Positions 62,944-64,000 of a stretch of DNA of 64,000 nucleotides are shown piece after piece. The position numbers and the translations under genes were made by a program. Position 1 is the first letter of the stretch; every line of letters starts with the position of its first letter. A model generated the notes under the pieces. That model had not been told where the DNA came from, made no database searches, and saw only the letters and a program-made list of their open reading frames with translations. This stretch comes from Gamsiella multidivaricata (taxonomy: Eukaryota; Mortierellomycota; Mortierellomycetes; Mortierellales; Mortierellaceae), in the NCBI RefSeq assembly GCF_025024155.1, contig NW_026251716.1:310001-374000 (forward strand), read 5' to 3'.

Positions 62944-63256
62944 GAGGAAACCCTTCTACACCAGCCCAAGGACCGGCGCCTCAACTTTTGTCGATACGTC
63001 GCTCATTCTGTAGCCTTTGAACTGTACGATACGGTCTACAAGCTGCATTGCTCTGGGACAAGGGACAAGGGATGCAGCCACTTTCAAATATTATGGCAAG
63101 AGCAAGCACGCCTTGACGAGTAGCTTATGCACCATGCGATCTGACTCCTTTGGGACGCTACGCTATTCGACATCGATGGCTCAGCCGATTCAATACAGCT
63201 CAAAATAGAAGATATTTATTTCGCATTGCCATAGAGATGTGTCCACGACGGCTAAT
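62944..63256. other. Sequence between right arm and polymerase delta gene
   Basis: Stop-broken frames on the plus strand with a protein-like flavour (for example AATFKYYGKSKHALTS near 63080-63120), possibly an old gene or element remnant cut by the repeat. The minus-strand AATAAA at 63215-63220 serves the polymerase delta gene. Confidence 0.4.
63215..63220 (-). terminator. Poly(A) signal of Pol delta subunit gene
   Basis: Minus-strand AATAAA 37 nt past the TAA stop. Confidence 0.5.
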
Positions 63257-64000
63257 TTACTTTTTACTGAAAAAGTTGAGCAGACTCTGGTTCCCAGATC
63301 CTGCCTTCTTTTTACCGACCTCAATCTTGCCTTTGACCGGTTCTGTAGCCTTTCCCGCTCTCGTAGGCATAGGCGTAGGCGCCGGTGCCTCCACAGGAAC
63401 GATCTCATCTTCCGAGAATGGTTCCATCTCCACTACATCTTGGGTTACTATTATTTCAAGAATGCAAAGAAATAATTAGGAACGCTGGAATGCACATATC
63501 AAATACAGAGAATTGGATAGACAGAGGAATAGCATGAAGCATGGAGTGAACAACGTACCTATGTATCCGCGCTCGTTTTTAAACGTCTTCTTTTTCGTGA
63601 CAGTCCGGTAGCCTCGTACACGTCTCTTTACAGCCCCTTGGCTCGCTACTGTCTCTCCACCGTGGCCATTGTTCGGCGTCTTTGGTGGGTCCAACGCCTC
63701 AACATCAACCATAACACTATCCTCGTCCTCCACTTCAGCTACATTATTCGTATCAATCATCATATTCTCCAAGGCCAAATGATGAGCGTCCTTGTCCTCG
63801 TGTTTTGCGGAATCTTCCTTCTCCTCCTCCTCCTCCTCCTCTTCTACAACCTCATCATCGTCATCCACAGCCAGGAGGCGCGCAGACCGCTGTTTTTTCT
63901 TGTACGCTTCGATATCAATCACCGGTTCTTTACCGCTATTGGTGACTACATCGCCCTGGTCCTGATCAAGTCGAGAACTCAACGCCAATCGACGATCCCG
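63257..64000 (-). CDS. cdc27: DNA polymerase delta third subunit (Cdc27/p66), partial
   Basis: Accessory subunit that tethers polymerase delta to PCNA. Only the 3' part is in the window: an exon from beyond 64000 down to 63559 and the last exon 63447-63257, joined across a 111-nt intron (GTACGT...TAG). Recognisable blocks are a long acidic run (EVVEEEEEEEEKED), the basic RRVRGYRTVTKKKTFKNERGY motif typical of the family, then an acidic segment (VVEMEPFSEDE) and the C-terminal PCNA-interacting motif NQSLLNFFSKK immediately before the stop. The 5' end is cut by the window edge. Confidence 0.88.

Overview
The window is eukaryotic nuclear DNA from a filamentous fungus. The genes are split by many short GT-AG introns (mostly about 50-120 nt), AATAAA-type poly(A) signals follow many stops, and the products are typical fungal housekeeping proteins. 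Gene structure, the GH18 chitinase with two C-terminal CBM5/12 modules and the general composition suggest an early-diverging lineage, probably Mucoromycota and perhaps a Mortierella relative. That placement is inference, not proof.

From 0 to 52.6 kb the window is gene-dense. In order it holds an F-box/leucine-rich-repeat gene (-), the CORVET subunit VPS8 (+), a two-exon hypothetical gene (-), a secreted chitinase (+), the CAF-1 large subunit (+), dynactin p150-Glued (+), allantoinase (+), a DUF3712-type membrane protein (+), a second F-box gene (-), a type II membrane glycosyltransferase (+), TIM22 (+), a class-3 aldehyde dehydrogenase (-), MGS1/WRNIP1 (+), an eIF4E-family cap-binding protein (-) and the CDC7 kinase (+). 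I rebuilt the exon chains of the multi-exon genes by matching splice sites and reading phase. Each chain keeps one open frame from ATG to stop. At the right edge (63.26-64.0 kb, -) lies the 3' part of the DNA polymerase delta third subunit (Cdc27/p66 type) with its C-terminal PCNA-binding motif.

From 53.67 to 62.94 kb there are no intact genes. The region is framed by a very large inverted repeat: two near-identical arms of about 2.39 kb (53667-56060 and 60554-62943) around a spacer of about 4.5 kb. The spacer holds a decayed ABCC-type ABC transporter pseudogene (about 56.45-58.1 kb), an unassigned 190-codon reading frame, and further copies of the inner part of the repeat. At 56060/56061 the left arm stops matching the right arm and starts matching a different internal copy (59.2-59.4 kb), across about 13 bp shared by both. 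This looks like a template switch. It is the most unusual structure in the window: each arm carries an inward-facing TATA-like element, and transcription across the locus would give a long hairpin RNA.

Functionally the genes are mixed: membrane traffic (VPS8, dynactin), cell wall (chitinase, glycosyltransferase), purine catabolism (allantoinase), mitochondrial import (TIM22), translation (eIF4E) and four chromosome-replication genes (CAF-1 p150, MGS1, CDC7, Pol delta Cdc27). Several neighbours are divergent pairs sharing 0.85-0.95 kb of upstream DNA (F-box/VPS8, F-box/glycosyltransferase, ALDH/MGS1, eIF4E/CDC7). I saw no CRISPR array, rRNA or convincing tRNA gene.
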